A program made the translations under genes and the position numbers. Under the pieces are notes generated by a model. That model did not search any database. It worked only from the letters and a program-made list of their open reading frames with translations, and was not told the DNA's origin. Positions 27,927 through 37,693 of a stretch of DNA of 64,000 nucleotides are shown in pieces; position 1 is the first letter of the stretch, and every line of letters begins with the position of its first letter. The DNA is from Stenotrophomonas koreensis (lineage in GTDB: Bacteria > Pseudomonadota > Gammaproteobacteria > Xanthomonadales > Xanthomonadaceae). The DNA is taken from assembly GCF_001431525.1 (NCBI RefSeq), contig NZ_LDJH01000008.1:1-64000 (forward strand), read 5' to 3'.

Positions 27927-30900
27927 ATGACCTACAGCAACCGCTTCGTCCACCTGCATATCCATACCGAATACTCGATGGTCGATTCGACCATCCGGGT
28001 ACCGGCCAAACCCGATCAGGCAGATCCGAAGAAGGCCAAGCAGGCCAACCTGCTCTCGCGCGCGGTGGAAATGGGCATGCCGGCGCTGGCGGTCACCGAC
28101 CTGTCCAACCTGTGCGCGCTGGTCAAGTTCTACAAGGCCGCCCAGGGCGTGGGCATCAAGCCGATTGCCGGTGCCGATGTGATGGTCACCGAGGAGGGCC
28201 AGGCCCCCTGGCGGGTGACCCTGCTGTGCCGCAACCGCGATGGCTACCTGAGCCTGTCACGCCTGCTCAGCCGCGGCTGGCTGGAAGGCCACCACAACGA
28301 TGGCGGCATCGCGGTGCATCCGGACTGGCTGCGTGAGCACAACGGCGACCTGTTCGCACTGATGGGCCGGCAGAGCCTGGCCGGGCGCCTGGCGCTGAGC
28401 GGGCGCACCGATCTGGCCAGCCAGCAGCTGGCCGACTGGCAGGCTGTGTTCGGCGACCGCCTGCATCTGGAATTGACCCGCACCGGCCGTGAGGGCGAGG
28501 CCGCCTTCATCAGCTTCGCGCTGCAGGCCTCGGCACAACGCCAGATCGCGCTGGTCGCCAGCAACGATGTGCGCTTTTTGTCGCCCGATGACTTTGAAGC
28601 GCACGAAGCGCGGGCCTGTATTTCCTCCGGCCGGGTACTGGATGACCCCAAGCGTCCGCGCGAATACAGCCGCGAGCAGTACCTGAAATCACCCGAGGCG
28701 ATGTGCGAGCTGTTTGCCGACATCCCCGATGCGCTGGAAAACACCGTGTTGCTGGCCCAGCGCTGCAACCTGGAAATGCGCCTGGGCACCTACTTCCTGC
28801 CCGACTACCCGGTGCCCGAAGGTGAGGACCTCAACAGCTGGATCCAGGCCGAAGCGCGCCGTGGCCTGACCGAGCGGCTGGAAAAGAATCCGCTGGCCCC
28901 GGGCAAGAGCCGCGAGGACTATTTCGAGCGACTGGAATTCGAGCTGGACACCATCATCAAGATGGGCTTCCCCGGCTACTTCCTGATCGTTGCCGACTTC
29001 ATCCAGTGGGGCAAGAACCAGGACATCCCGATCGGCCCGGGCCGAGGCTCCGGTGCCGGCTCGCTGGTGGCCTGGGCACTGAAGATCACCGACCTGGACC
29101 CGCTGCCCTACAACCTGCTGTTCGAGCGCTTCCTCAACCCCGAACGCGTGTCGATGCCCGACTTTGACATCGACTTCTGCATGGACCGGCGCGAAGAGGT
29201 CATCGACTACGTCGCGCGCAAATATGGCCGCGACAAGGTCGGCCAGATCATCACCTACGGCACCATGGCGGCCAAGGCGGTGGTGCGTGATTCCGGCCGC
29301 GTGCTCGGCTTCCCCTACGGCCTGGTCGACGGCGTTTCCAAGCTGATCCCCAACATCCTGGGCATCGGCCTGAAGGATGCGCTGGGCCGCGGCAAGCAAG
29401 GACCGGATTCGGAAATGGCCAGCCCCGAGCTGATCGCGCGCTACCAGAACGAGGAGGATGTGCGCGACCTGATCGACCTGGCGCTGCAGCTGGAAGACCT
29501 GACCCGCAACGCCGGCAAGCACGCCGGTGGCGTGGTCATCGGCCCGGAACCGCTGCACGAGTTCTGCCCGCTGTATGCCGAACATGATGAAGGCAGCCGC
29601 GGCAAGAACCCGGTCACCCAGTTCGACAAGAACGACGTCGAAGAAGTGGGCCTGGTGAAGTTCGACTTCCTCGGCCTGCGCACGCTGACCATCATCGACT
29701 GGGCGGTCAAGGCCATCAACCAGCGCCGCGCCGGCCAGGGCCTGCCGCCGGTGGACATCAGCCAGATCCCGCTCGATGACGAGGCCACCTACCGCACCAT
29801 CTTTGCCAACGGCAACACCGGCGCGGTATTCCAGTTCGAATCCTCGGGCATGCGCCGGCTGCTGAAGGATGCACGCCCTGACCGCTTCGAGGACCTGATC
29901 GCACTGGTCTCGCTGTACCGCCCCGGCCCGATGGACCTGATCCCCTCCTTCAACGCGCGCAAGCACGGGCAGGAAGAGATCATCTATCCCGATCCGCGCA
30001 CCGAAGCGATCCTGAAGGACACCTACGGCATCATGGTGTACCAGGAGCAGGTGATGCAGATGGCGCAGATCGTCGGCGGCTACTCGCTGGGCGGCGCTGA
30101 CCTGCTGCGCCGTGCGATGGGCAAGAAGGTGCCGGCCGAAATGGCCAAGCACCGCGAGATCTTCCGCGAGGGCGCGGCCAAGGGCGGCGTGGACGGCACC
30201 AAGGCCGACGAGATCTTCGACCTGATGGAGAAGTTCGCCGGCTATGGCTTCAACAAGTCGCACGCCGCCGCCTACGCACTGGTCTCCTACCAGACCGCCT
30301 GGCTCAAATGCCATTACCCGGCCGAATTCATGGCCGCGACCCTGTCTTCGGACATGGACAACACCGACAAGGTGGTCGGTTTCCTGGCCGAAGTGGACCA
30401 GCTCGGGCTGACCGTGCTGCCGCCCAAGGTCAATGCCTCGGCCTTCATGTTCCAGGCCAGCGACGCGCGCACCATCCGCTACGGCCTGGGCGCGATCAAG
30501 GGCGTCGGCCAGGGCGCCTGCGAGGCGGTAGTGGCAGAGCGCGAACGCGCCGGCACCTATCGTTCGCTGCTGGATTTCTGCACCCGCTGCGAATCGGCCA
30601 AGCTCAACCGGCGCACGCTGGAGGCGATGATCAATGCCGGTGCACTGGATGACCTGGGACCCAACCGCGCCTCGCTGACCCTGCAGTTGCCCGAGGTGCT
30701 CAAGGCCACCGACCAGCTGGCCCGCGAGCGCGCTTCCGGCCAGGTCTCGTTGTTTGGCGCACCCGACCCGGTCAGCACCGCCGCCCAGCTGGACCTGCCC
30801 GAATGTGCCGAGTGGCCGCTGGGCCAGCTGCTGGCCGCCGAGCGCGACACCCTGGGGTTCTACCTGTCCGGCCATCCTTTCGATACCCATGCCGCTGATG

Positions 30901-31517
30901 TCCGCGACCTGGTGCCCAATGACCTGGGCGGGCTGGAGAACCTGATTGCCCCGGCCCGCCCGGCACGCGATGGCGAAAAGCGCGCCTGGCGTGCCGAATC
31001 ACCGGTGGTGCTGGCTGGCCTGGTCACCGGCGTGCGCCGCAAGGGCGACAGCCAGGTTTTCGTGACCCTGGAAGACGGCCGCGGCAAGGTCGAATGCAGC
31101 ACCTTCTCCGATGGCATCGCCGAGTTCGGCCACCTGCTCGTCAAGGACCGGGTGCTGGTGGTCAAGGGCGGCCTGCGCGAGGACGAATTCAATGGCGGCT
31201 ATGCACTGCGCCTGCGCCAGTGCTGGGATTTTGAGCAGGTATGCCGCGATTATGCCGCGCGCATGCAGCTGCGCGCCGACCTGCGCCAGGCCGACAGCTG
31301 GCCGCGGATCAGCGCACTGCTTGCTGCCGCCCGTCCCGGCCGCACTCCGCTGCGGCTGGACCTGATCGTTGGCGATGAGCATTCGGCGGTGGCCGGCATG
31401 CTGGACCTGCCTGCTGCCGGCGCGGTGACCGTTTCGCCCACCCTGCTGCAGCAGCTGCGCAGCGATCCGGCCATTGTCAAACTGCAGGTGCGCTACAGCC
31501 CGCCATGGCAGCAGTAA
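27927..31517 (+). CDS. dnaE: DNA polymerase III subunit alpha
   Basis: 1196 residues; the replicative polymerase. An N-terminal PHP domain (HLHIHTEYSMVDSTI) is followed by the C-family polymerase core, with the catalytic pair in MPDFDIDFCMDRR and IGPGRGSGAGSL for the nucleotide. A helix-hairpin-helix region and an OB fold (VVLAGLVTGVRRKG) complete it. The ATG at 27927 is used because MTYSNRFVHLHIHTEYS is the family start. The window shows an early insertion, PAKPDQADPKKAKQAN (about residues 27-42), longer than in E. coli DnaE and rich in Lys/Pro. Confidence 0.98.
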   Translation: MTYSNRFVHLHIHTEYSMVDSTIRVPAKPDQADPKKAKQANLLSRAVEMGMPALAVTDLSNLCALVKFYKAAQGVGIKPIAGADVMVTEEGQAPWRVTLLCRNRDGYLSLSRLLSRGWLEGHHNDGGIAVHPDWLREHNGDLFALMGRQSLAGRLALSGRTDLASQQLADWQAVFGDRLHLELTRTGREGEAAFISFALQASAQRQIALVASNDVRFLSPDDFEAHEARACISSGRVLDDPKRPREYSREQYLKSPEAMCELFADIPDALENTVLLAQRCNLEMRLGTYFLPDYPVPEGEDLNSWIQAEARRGLTERLEKNPLAPGKSREDYFERLEFELDTIIKMGFPGYFLIVADFIQWGKNQDIPIGPGRGSGAGSLVAWALKITDLDPLPYNLLFERFLNPERVSMPDFDIDFCMDRREEVIDYVARKYGRDKVGQIITYGTMAAKAVVRDSGRVLGFPYGLVDGVSKLIPNILGIGLKDALGRGKQGPDSEMASPELIARYQNEEDVRDLIDLALQLEDLTRNAGKHAGGVVIGPEPLHEFCPLYAEHDEGSRGKNPVTQFDKNDVEEVGLVKFDFLGLRTLTIIDWAVKAINQRRAGQGLPPVDISQIPLDDEATYRTIFANGNTGAVFQFESSGMRRLLKDARPDRFEDLIALVSLYRPGPMDLIPSFNARKHGQEEIIYPDPRTEAILKDTYGIMVYQEQVMQMAQIVGGYSLGGADLLRRAMGKKVPAEMAKHREIFREGAAKGGVDGTKADEIFDLMEKFAGYGFNKSHAAAYALVSYQTAWLKCHYPAEFMAATLSSDMDNTDKVVGFLAEVDQLGLTVLPPKVNASAFMFQASDARTIRYGLGAIKGVGQGACEAVVAERERAGTYRSLLDFCTRCESAKLNRRTLEAMINAGALDDLGPNRASLTLQLPEVLKATDQLARERASGQVSLFGAPDPVSTAAQLDLPECAEWPLGQLLAAERDTLGFYLSGHPFDTHAADVRDLVPNDLGGLENLIAPARPARDGEKRAWRAESPVVLAGLVTGVRRKGDSQVFVTLEDGRGKVECSTFSDGIAEFGHLLVKDRVLVVKGGLREDEFNGGYALRLRQCWDFEQVCRDYAARMQLRADLRQADSWPRISALLAAARPGRTPLRLDLIVGDEHSAVAGMLDLPAAGAVTVSPTLLQQLRSDPAIVKLQVRYSPPWQQ

Positions 31518-31570
31518 CCTCCACCGGGTTTTCCGCACGCCCTCGTACGGGGTGTCTTCACACCATCAGC

Positions 31571-31576
31571 TACACT
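31571..31576 (+). promoter_or_regulatory. Candidate accA -10 box
   Basis: TACACT, 26 nt before the accA ATG, has the same sequence as the lpxD -10 box. No clear -35 is visible. Confidence 0.35.
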
Positions 31577-31602
31577 CCCCTTTTTCAACCGGTTGATTGC
31601 CG

Positions 31603-32562
31603 ATGAATCCGAACTACCTCGACTTCGAGCAGCCCATTGCCGACTTGGAAGCCAAGATCCAGGAACTACGCAACGCCTCGACTGGCCCGGCGGTCAACGT
31701 CGAAGCCGAAGTCAATGCATTGAGTGACAAGCTGCGCAAGCGCACCGCGCTGATCTTCCGCGACCTGACCCCGTGGCAGGTATCGCAGCTGGCACGCCAC
31801 CCGCAGCGCCCCTACACCCTGGATTACATCCGCATGTTCTGCGACGAGTTCCAGGAGCTGGCCGGCGACCGCGCCTATGCCGATGACAAGGCCATCGTCG
31901 GCGGCCTGGGCCGCATCAACGGCCGGTCGGTGATGATCATCGGCCACCAGAAGGGCCGTGACACCCGCACCAAGGTCGCGCGCAATTTCGGCATGCCGCG
32001 CCCGGAGGGCTACCGCAAGGCCCTGCGCCTGATGAAGATGGCCGAGCGCTTCAACATCCCGCTGCTGACCTTCATCGACACCCCCGGCGCCTACCCGGGC
32101 ATCGGTGCCGAAGAACGCGGCCAGTCCGAGGCCATCGCCCGCAACCTGCTGGAGATGTCGGAACTGAAGATCCCGGTGATCTGCACCGTGATCGGCGAGG
32201 GCGGCTCCGGCGGCGCCCTGGCCATCGGCGTCGGCGACCGCACCTTGATGCTCCAGTACGGTACCTACTCGGTGATCAGCCCGGAAGGCTGCGCCTCGAT
32301 CCTGTGGAAGGATGCCGGCCGGGCCAAGGATGCGGCCGAACAGCTGGGCCTGACCGCGCCGCGGCTGAAGGCTTTGGGGCTGGTGGACAAGGTGGTGCGC
32401 GAGCCCACCGGTGGCGCCCACCGCAACCCGCAACAGATGGGCAAGCGCCTGAAGGCCGTGCTGCTCAACGAGCTGGAGGCGCTGGAACAGATGCCGCTGG
32501 AAGAACTGCTGCAGCGCCGCTACGCGCGCCTGCGCAGCTACGGCGCTTACGAAGCCGCCTGA
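31603..32562 (+). CDS. accA: Acetyl-CoA carboxylase carboxyltransferase subunit alpha
   Basis: 319 residues; with AccD it transfers CO2 from carboxybiotin to acetyl-CoA, giving malonyl-CoA for fatty acid synthesis. [12 protein letters not shown]-type N-terminus (here [12 protein letters not shown]), [30 protein letters not shown] and [12 protein letters not shown] oxyanion segments are all intact. The ATG at 31603 is chosen; a TTG two codons upstream is possible. It ends the plus-strand cluster and has a hairpin terminator. Confidence 0.98.
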   Translation: MNPNYLDFEQPIADLEAKIQELRNASTGPAVNVEAEVNALSDKLRKRTALIFRDLTPWQVSQLARHPQRPYTLDYIRMFCDEFQELAGDRAYADDKAIVGGLGRINGRSVMIIGHQKGRDTRTKVARNFGMPRPEGYRKALRLMKMAERFNIPLLTFIDTPGAYPGIGAEERGQSEAIARNLLEMSELKIPVICTVIGEGGSGGALAIGVGDRTLMLQYGTYSVISPEGCASILWKDAGRAKDAAEQLGLTAPRLKALGLVDKVVREPTGGAHRNPQQMGKRLKAVLLNELEALEQMPLEELLQRRYARLRSYGAYEAA

Positions 32563-32584
32563 AGTCTCTGACGCTTCGTGCTTC

Positions 32585-33529
32585 TCACAGGCCGGCCGCA
32601 ATGCCGGCCTGTCGTATTACCGGCCGCCACGGGCCTTGCACGGGCCAGCGACCTTCCTGCGCGGTTGGTGGCCGGTACGGTGGACGCCCCGGCAATCGGT
32701 GCCCATACAGCCCAGAGTCTTCTGCCGCCTTGGGGATTGCCGGGTCAACACCCATCTGCAGCCAGGGCTGTTGGCCGAGGGTGCGATCCAGCCGAGCGGA
32801 CAACGCCGCCAATCCCTGCTCAGGCTGCCTGTAATACGCCTTGTCGTGGAAAAGCACATCGGCCATCAACTGCAGCAGGTAAGCAGCGGTTGCCGCATCG
32901 CCAGGAGCCAGAATCCACCCGCACTGACCCTGCTGACGTATCACCACTGTCATGGGATCCAGCAGCATGAGGCCGTCAAGCGACGGCGCTTCCAACCAGG
33001 CCAGCTGTCTGGAAACACTGCGGGACACGCTATCTGCCAGTGCCGGCGGGATTCGCGTTTCCGTTCGCCATGCTCCCGGCGCATCGCGCAGGTTACCGCC
33101 CATCCACCATTGAGCCACGATCGGCTGGTCCAGCCAGGCCTCGCGCCAGTCATACACACCCTGCTCACGCCACGCGCCATCCATCCACGGAGGCGGCGGT
33201 GGAACCGGCGAGAAGCGGTAGCCCACGCTGCCGCGTGCCCGCTGCAATTGGCCATCAGCCAACAGACGCAACCCGTAGGGTTTGTCGAAAGGAGGATGGA
33301 AATCGATGGCCAGCGCACCTGCTGGCAAGCTGCCCGCGGCTGCCGCAACAGGGCCGGGGCAAGGCCACAATCGCGTCTGCCCATACTGGATGGGCTTGGC
33401 CATCCGCACCGCCTCTGGGTTGACCGTCCAGCTCTGGGCAGACGACCAGATCACCGAGGACACCAGGATCAGGCAAGCAGGCACGGCCCAGGCAAGAATG
33501 CGGTCAACACGCAAGTGCGATGTCTTCAT
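32585..33529 (-). CDS. Hypothetical protein with one N-terminal membrane segment
   Basis: I do not recognise this 314-residue protein. From the ATG at 33529 it opens MKTSHLRVDRILAW and a hydrophobic segment (about 10-30) that could be an uncleaved signal anchor. The rest is polar with many Trp and Pro, including a VPPPPPW run, and no repeats or known catalytic motif. An upstream ATG at 33541 would add four residues; neither start has a well-spaced Shine-Dalgarno. It is convergent with accA and divergent from the DUF922 gene, 83 bp away. The anchor and frame length argue that it is real. Confidence 0.55.
   Translation of the reverse strand: MKTSHLRVDRILAWAVPACLILVSSVIWSSAQSWTVNPEAVRMAKPIQYGQTRLWPCPGPVAAAAGSLPAGALAIDFHPPFDKPYGLRLLADGQLQRARGSVGYRFSPVPPPPPWMDGAWREQGVYDWREAWLDQPIVAQWWMGGNLRDAPGAWRTETRIPPALADSVSRSVSRQLAWLEAPSLDGLMLLDPMTVVIRQQGQCGWILAPGDAATAAYLLQLMADVLFHDKAYYRQPEQGLAALSARLDRTLGQQPWLQMGVDPAIPKAAEDSGLYGHRLPGRPPYRPPTAQEGRWPVQGPWRPVIRQAGIAAGL
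32587..32612. terminator. Hairpin after accA
   Basis: A 10-bp stem ACAGGCCGGC / GCCGGCCTGT with a 6-nt loop, 24 bp after accA. It overlaps the last codons of the convergent hypothetical gene. Confidence 0.55.
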
Positions 33530-33612
33530 GGCCCTGATCATCCCATGCCGCCCGGCAAGCAATCCGACCCGGCCCGTGCGATGCTCGGCTTCCCGCCCGG
33601 CAAGGAGCGCCG

Positions 33613-34176
33613 ATGCCTGCATGTACCGCCACCCTGCTGAGTGTCACCCTGGCCTGCGCCAATGGCAGCCTGATCCGCGAATCGGTCGAGTACTACCCGG
33701 TCCGCGGCAAGACAGCCACCGAGTTGACCGCCAGCATGGCCAGCAATGGTCCACGCCATCCCCGTGGTCGCAATGCCTGGGGACTGACCGAGTGGGAATT
33801 GCGCTTGCATTACCAACTGGAACAGGTCGACGGGCAATGCCACCTGCGCGCGCCCCGGCTCGAGCTGGCTTTGCGCATTGTCTTGCCGCAATGGCGGGCC
33901 ACTGCCGGTGCGGCGCCCGGATTGCGCCAACAATGGCAGCAGGCACAACGGCAGATCATTGCCCACGAACTTGAACACCGACGCCATGCCCACCTGGCCA
34001 CTGCCGATGCCCAGCGGCAATTGCTGCAGCTACCGCCAGCCCCCAGCTGCGCCCTGGCCGACCGTCAGGCACAGGTCGTCCTGCGCACAGCCAGTCAACA
34101 GGCCCGCAGGGCCAGCCTGCAATTCGACCTCGACAGTGATTACGGTGCCCGCAGCGGGATTGGCCTGCAGCCCTGA
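33613..34176 (+). CDS. DUF922 family protein, putative zinc-dependent protease
   Basis: 187 residues. The frame follows a strong AAGGAG site by 6 nt. It shows the pattern of DUF922 proteins, described as predicted secreted zinc proteases: an early YYPVRGKTATEL segment, W-x-L-x-W aromatic pairs around residue 60, a single C, LPQW, and the HExxH motif H118-E-L-E-H122 followed by more His. The N-terminus (MPACTATLLSVTLACA) is a short weak signal sequence, so export is uncertain. The substrate is unknown. Confidence 0.7.
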   Translation: MPACTATLLSVTLACANGSLIRESVEYYPVRGKTATELTASMASNGPRHPRGRNAWGLTEWELRLHYQLEQVDGQCHLRAPRLELALRIVLPQWRATAGAAPGLRQQWQQAQRQIIAHELEHRRHAHLATADAQRQLLQLPPAPSCALADRQAQVVLRTASQQARRASLQFDLDSDYGARSGIGLQP

Positions 34177-34186
34177 GGCAGGTCGC

Positions 34187-34642
34187 TCAGAACGGCTTGG
34201 CCAGCACCAGCCAGACCACCACGATGAACAGCAGCAACGGCAGCTCGTTGAACCAGCGCAGTGCGCGCGAGGACGGCAGTGCACGCCCGGCCGCAGCCGC
34301 CTTTACCCAGCGCCCGGTAACGATGTAGTAGACCAGCAGCAGGGCCACCAGGCCCAGCTTGGCATGCAGCCAGCCGGCCGCGCCGCTGACCACCATGGTC
34401 GGGAAGTCCGCGATCACGTGGTAGCCCAGCCACAGCACCAGACCCAGCAGGAAGGCCAGGCCGAACATCACATGGCCGAAGCGGTACAGGCGGCGCCCCA
34501 TCAGGCCCAGGCGTTCGCCCACCGCCGGCTGGCCGGCAGCCTCGGCCTGGTTGACCAGGATCCGCGGCAGGTAGAACACCGCCGCCATCCAGGCAGTCAT
34601 CATCACGATGTGCAGGGTCTTGACCCAGAAATAAGCTTGCAT
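34187..34642 (-). CDS. hemJ: Protoporphyrinogen oxidase HemJ (UPF0093 / CopD-like)
   Basis: 151 residues with four membrane helices. The family pattern is clear: FWVKTLHIVMMTAWMA with a conserved His in helix 1, FYLPRILV, RRLYR, GWLHAKLGLV and a C-terminal RWFNELP. HemJ oxidises protoporphyrinogen IX to protoporphyrin IX in haem synthesis and replaces HemG/HemY in many bacteria. A CCGGAG site precedes the ATG. It is divergent from the methyltransferase gene, 64 bp away. Confidence 0.88.
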   Translation of the reverse strand: MQAYFWVKTLHIVMMTAWMAAVFYLPRILVNQAEAAGQPAVGERLGLMGRRLYRFGHVMFGLAFLLGLVLWLGYHVIADFPTMVVSGAAGWLHAKLGLVALLLVYYIVTGRWVKAAAAGRALPSSRALRWFNELPLLLFIVVVWLVLAKPF

Positions 34643-34706
34643 GCGCGCACTCCGGTGGCTGGCGTAGGATGGGCGCCATTTTCACCGATCCGCACCACGC
34701 ACGCAC

Positions 34707-35303
34707 ATGCAAAAGCTCTACGACCAGGCCTATTTCCAACGCTGGTACCGCGACTCGGGCCTGGATGACCCACGCCAGCTGGCGCGCAAGGTCGCCCTGG
34801 CGGTGAGCACCGCCGAGTACTACCTGCAGCGCGAAGTGCGCAGCGTGCTGGATATCGGCTGTGGCGAAGGCGCATGGCGGGCGCCGTTGCGCAAACTGCG
34901 CCCGAAGGTTTCCTACCTGGGCTTTGATCCGAGCAGCTATGTGGTCGGCCGCTATGGCCGCAGCCGCAACCTGCACCAGGCCCGTTTCGGTGATTTTGCC
35001 TGGCTGCGCCCGTGTGCACCGGTGGACCTGCTGGTCTGCTCCGATGTCCTGCATTACCTGCCCAGCCGCGAACTGCGCGCCGGCCTGCCCGGCCTGGCGC
35101 AGATGTGCGCCGGTGTCGCCTGGCTGGAAACCTTCACCAGCGAAGATGCCTTCGAAGGCGACCAGGACGGCTTCCAGCAGCGCAACAGTGCCTGGTACCG
35201 GCGCAACCTGCGCGCTGTCGGCTTCCAGCCGCTGGGCAGCCACCTGTGGCTGGGGCCGGACTGGGCCGGGCATACCTCGGCACTGGAAACATCCATGCGC
35301 TGA
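34707..35303 (+). CDS. Class I SAM-dependent methyltransferase
   Basis: 198 residues. The Rossmann-fold motif I VLDIGCGEG (about 47-55) binds S-adenosylmethionine, YLGFDPSSYV supplies the acidic residue of motif II, and DLLVCSDVLHYLP is motif IV. The substrate is not evident. The protein starts MQKLYDQAYFQRWYRD, common in small unassigned methyltransferases of the group. It is followed 64 bp later by a PHB depolymerase gene without obvious coupling. Confidence 0.85.
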   Translation: MQKLYDQAYFQRWYRDSGLDDPRQLARKVALAVSTAEYYLQREVRSVLDIGCGEGAWRAPLRKLRPKVSYLGFDPSSYVVGRYGRSRNLHQARFGDFAWLRPCAPVDLLVCSDVLHYLPSRELRAGLPGLAQMCAGVAWLETFTSEDAFEGDQDGFQQRNSAWYRRNLRAVGFQPLGSHLWLGPDWAGHTSALETSMR

Positions 35304-35367
35304 CGGACAGACAGCGGTCATCGCCTGGTGTTATGCTGCGAGGCAACATAAGTACAGACATACTGGC

Positions 35368-36681
35368 ATGCTTTATCAGTTGCACGAGATGACCCGCAAC
35401 CTGCTGGCCCCCTGGGTCCACCAGGCACAGGCCAATGCGGCGTTTCTCACCAACCAGACCCACTGGTGGTCGGCCATGCCCGGCGCCGAGCGCATGGCAG
35501 CGATGAACGAACTGTTCCATCGCATCGGCAAGGATTACCAGAAGCCGGCCTGGGATCTGCATGAAGTAGTGATTGATGGGCAGCCGGTACCGGTGGCCGA
35601 GCGCGAGGAGCTGGCCCTGCCGTTCTGCCGGCTGATCAATTTCAAGCGCCACAGCAACGATGCCGCCCAGGTGGCGGCGTTCAAGCAACAGCCGGTGGTA
35701 CTGGTGGTGGCGCCGTTGTCCGGGCACCACGCCACCCTGCTGCGCGACACCGTGCGCACCCTGCTGCGCGATCACCGGGTGTATGTCACCGACTGGGTCG
35801 ATGCGCGTATGGTGCCACTGCGCGAGGGCAAGTTCGGCCTGGACGATTACATTGCCTACGTGCGCCAGTTCATCGAGCATCTGGGTGCTTCCCAGCTGCA
35901 TGTGGTCAGCGTCTGCCAGCCGACCGTGCCGGTGCTGGCGGCGGTCTCGCTGATGGCCAGCGCCGGCCAGGCCACGCCGCGCTCGCTGGTGATGATGGGC
36001 GGGCCGATTGACGCCCGCTGCAGCCCCACCGCGGTGAACAACCTGGCCACGCGCAACCCGCTGTCGTGGTTTGAAACCAACCTGATCCACCCGGTGCCCG
36101 GCAATTACCCCGGCGCCGGACGCGCGGTGTATCCGGGCTTCCTGCAGCATGCCGGCTTCCTGGCGATGAACCCGAGCCGGCACCTGATGTCGCACTGGGA
36201 CTTCTACACCTCGCTGGTGCAGGGCGATCTGGATGATGCCGCCGCCCACCGCGCCTTCTACGACGAATACAACGCCGTGCTGGACATGCCGGCCGAATAC
36301 TACCTGGACACGATCCGGGTGGTGTTCCAGCAGTTCCTGCTGCCCCGCGGCCAGTGGGTCGTGGACGGGACCAGGGTCGATCCTTCGGCCATCACCGGCA
36401 CGGCCCTGCTCAGTATCGAGGGCGAGCTGGATGACATCGCCGGGCTCGGCCAGACCGAAGCGGTGCATGGGCTGTGCACCGGGGTGCCGGCAGCCCGCCG
36501 CCAGCACATCGTGGTCAAGGATGCTGGCCATTACGGCATTTTCTCCGGCCGCCGCTGGCGGGATTTTGTCTATCCGCAGGTGCGCGATTTCATCGCTGCC
36601 CAGCACGCCGATGAAGTGGCGCCGCGCCGCCGCCGCAGTGCCAGCGTCACCGCGCTGCGCCCGCGCCGCGCCGCCGGCTGA
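35368..36681 (+). CDS. phaZ: Intracellular polyhydroxybutyrate depolymerase (PhaZ type)
   Basis: 437 residues from MLYQLHEMTR, the usual start. An alpha/beta-hydrolase with Cys183 in the SVCQP box as nucleophile in place of Ser, typical for intracellular PHB depolymerases. The acid in SIEGELDDIAG and the His in VVKDAGHYGIFSG complete the triad. It mobilises stored PHB to 3-hydroxybutyrate oligomers. The tail ends in an Arg/Ala-rich stretch (RRRRSASVTALRPRRAAG), which could bind DNA or granules. No phaC or phasin gene is in the window. Confidence 0.88.
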   Translation: MLYQLHEMTRNLLAPWVHQAQANAAFLTNQTHWWSAMPGAERMAAMNELFHRIGKDYQKPAWDLHEVVIDGQPVPVAEREELALPFCRLINFKRHSNDAAQVAAFKQQPVVLVVAPLSGHHATLLRDTVRTLLRDHRVYVTDWVDARMVPLREGKFGLDDYIAYVRQFIEHLGASQLHVVSVCQPTVPVLAAVSLMASAGQATPRSLVMMGGPIDARCSPTAVNNLATRNPLSWFETNLIHPVPGNYPGAGRAVYPGFLQHAGFLAMNPSRHLMSHWDFYTSLVQGDLDDAAAHRAFYDEYNAVLDMPAEYYLDTIRVVFQQFLLPRGQWVVDGTRVDPSAITGTALLSIEGELDDIAGLGQTEAVHGLCTGVPAARRQHIVVKDAGHYGIFSGRRWRDFVYPQVRDFIAAQHADEVAPRRRRSASVTALRPRRAAG

Positions 36682-36720
36682 CGTCCCGCCGCGCCACCGC
36701 TGCAAGGTTGCCCAACGAAC

Positions 36721-36756
36721 ACGGGCCCGGGTCATCAACCCGGGCCCGTTCTTGTT
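36721..36756. terminator. Terminator after phaZ
   Basis: A perfect 12-bp stem ACGGGCCCGGGT / ACCCGGGCCCGT with a 5-nt loop and TTCTTGTTT downstream. On the other strand it can serve the convergent sensor gene. Confidence 0.85.
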
Positions 36757-36774
36757 TGCTGCAGCGCTGGCCCG

Positions 36775-37692
36775 TCAGCCGTGGCGGACCAGCAGGTGCT
36801 TGGCCAGTTGCCCGTGCAGGCGGCCCAGGCCACGGGCCAGGTGCAGGGTCACGGTCAGCATCACTGCCCCGGCCAGCATCAGCAACGGCCAGCTCCACAG
36901 ATGCTCGAGCAGATCGGTACCGCCCACATACACGCCACCGCCACCGAACAGCGACAGCAACGGCGCGGCCAGGGTACCCAGCGACAGGCTCAGCCCGGTC
37001 ACCATCACGCTGAAGTACAGCGTGCCCAGCGGCAGCATCAGCAGGAAATACACCAGCGTGGCCCAGCTGCGCGGGTCGGTGAACATCGCGCCGATCCGCT
37101 TCAGCCACGGTGTCTGTGGATCCTGCCAGTTCGAGCGCCGCGGCATGCGCACACCGAGCAGCACCTCCACCATCCGCCCCTCGATGAAGGCCAGGGCACG
37201 GATCGAGCCCAGGAACAGCACCAGCAGCGGCACACCGATGATCAGGATCAGCAGCGAGACCGACAGGCTGGCGCCGACCACCGCCCAGGTGAAATAGAAC
37301 ACCCCGGTCCACAGCGACAGCAGCAGGTAGAACAGCGCACCGTAGGTGACCGGATCGGTATAGACGCCGAACATCCGGCGCAGCAGCCCGTCCGCTGCCG
37401 GGGCAGCTGCAGGCACCGGCCCGCGTAGCGCCCGGTTCACCGTCACCTCGGTTTCCAGGTAGATCTGCGCCACTTCCTCCGGTGCGCCGTAGCTGCCGGC
37501 GACACTGGCGATCACCTCGGCCTGGTCGCGTCCGGGCTGCTCGGCCAGCTCACTGCGCAGGTATTCCTCCGCGTCATACAGCGCATCCTGGATCAGGGCC
37601 GGATCGGCACCTTTCAGGGCCTGCCTGAGCTGTTGCAGCTACTGCTCGATGGTCACCGGCAGCGGCCGGTCCGGCGGGGAAGGCTGGTTCAT
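36775..37692 (-). pseudogene. Sensor-domain membrane protein gene interrupted by an in-frame TAG
   Basis: The frame starts at ATG 37692, one base after the padR stop TGA, and reads MNQPSPPDRPLPVTIEQ, then TAG (37641-37639), then LQQLRQALKGADPALIQ and on without a break to 36775. The part after the stop is a HAAS-like helical segment (YDAEEYLRSELAE) followed by a PF13796-type sensor region with at least four membrane helices. A PadR regulator followed by such a membrane partner is a standard pair. Tyr is the likely original residue at the TAG, one base away. The first possible restart is GTG 37515, which would lose about 60 residues. It is either a true nonsense mutation or a sequencing error. 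Confidence 0.75.
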
Positions 37693-37693
37693 C

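Noticed and set aside
28689-30890. A 733-codon open frame antisense to dnaE
   Set aside because: In GC-rich coding DNA the opposite strand is often free of stops. The composition is low-complexity Gly/Val/His/Gln/Asp and no family is visible, while dnaE is complete on the other strand.
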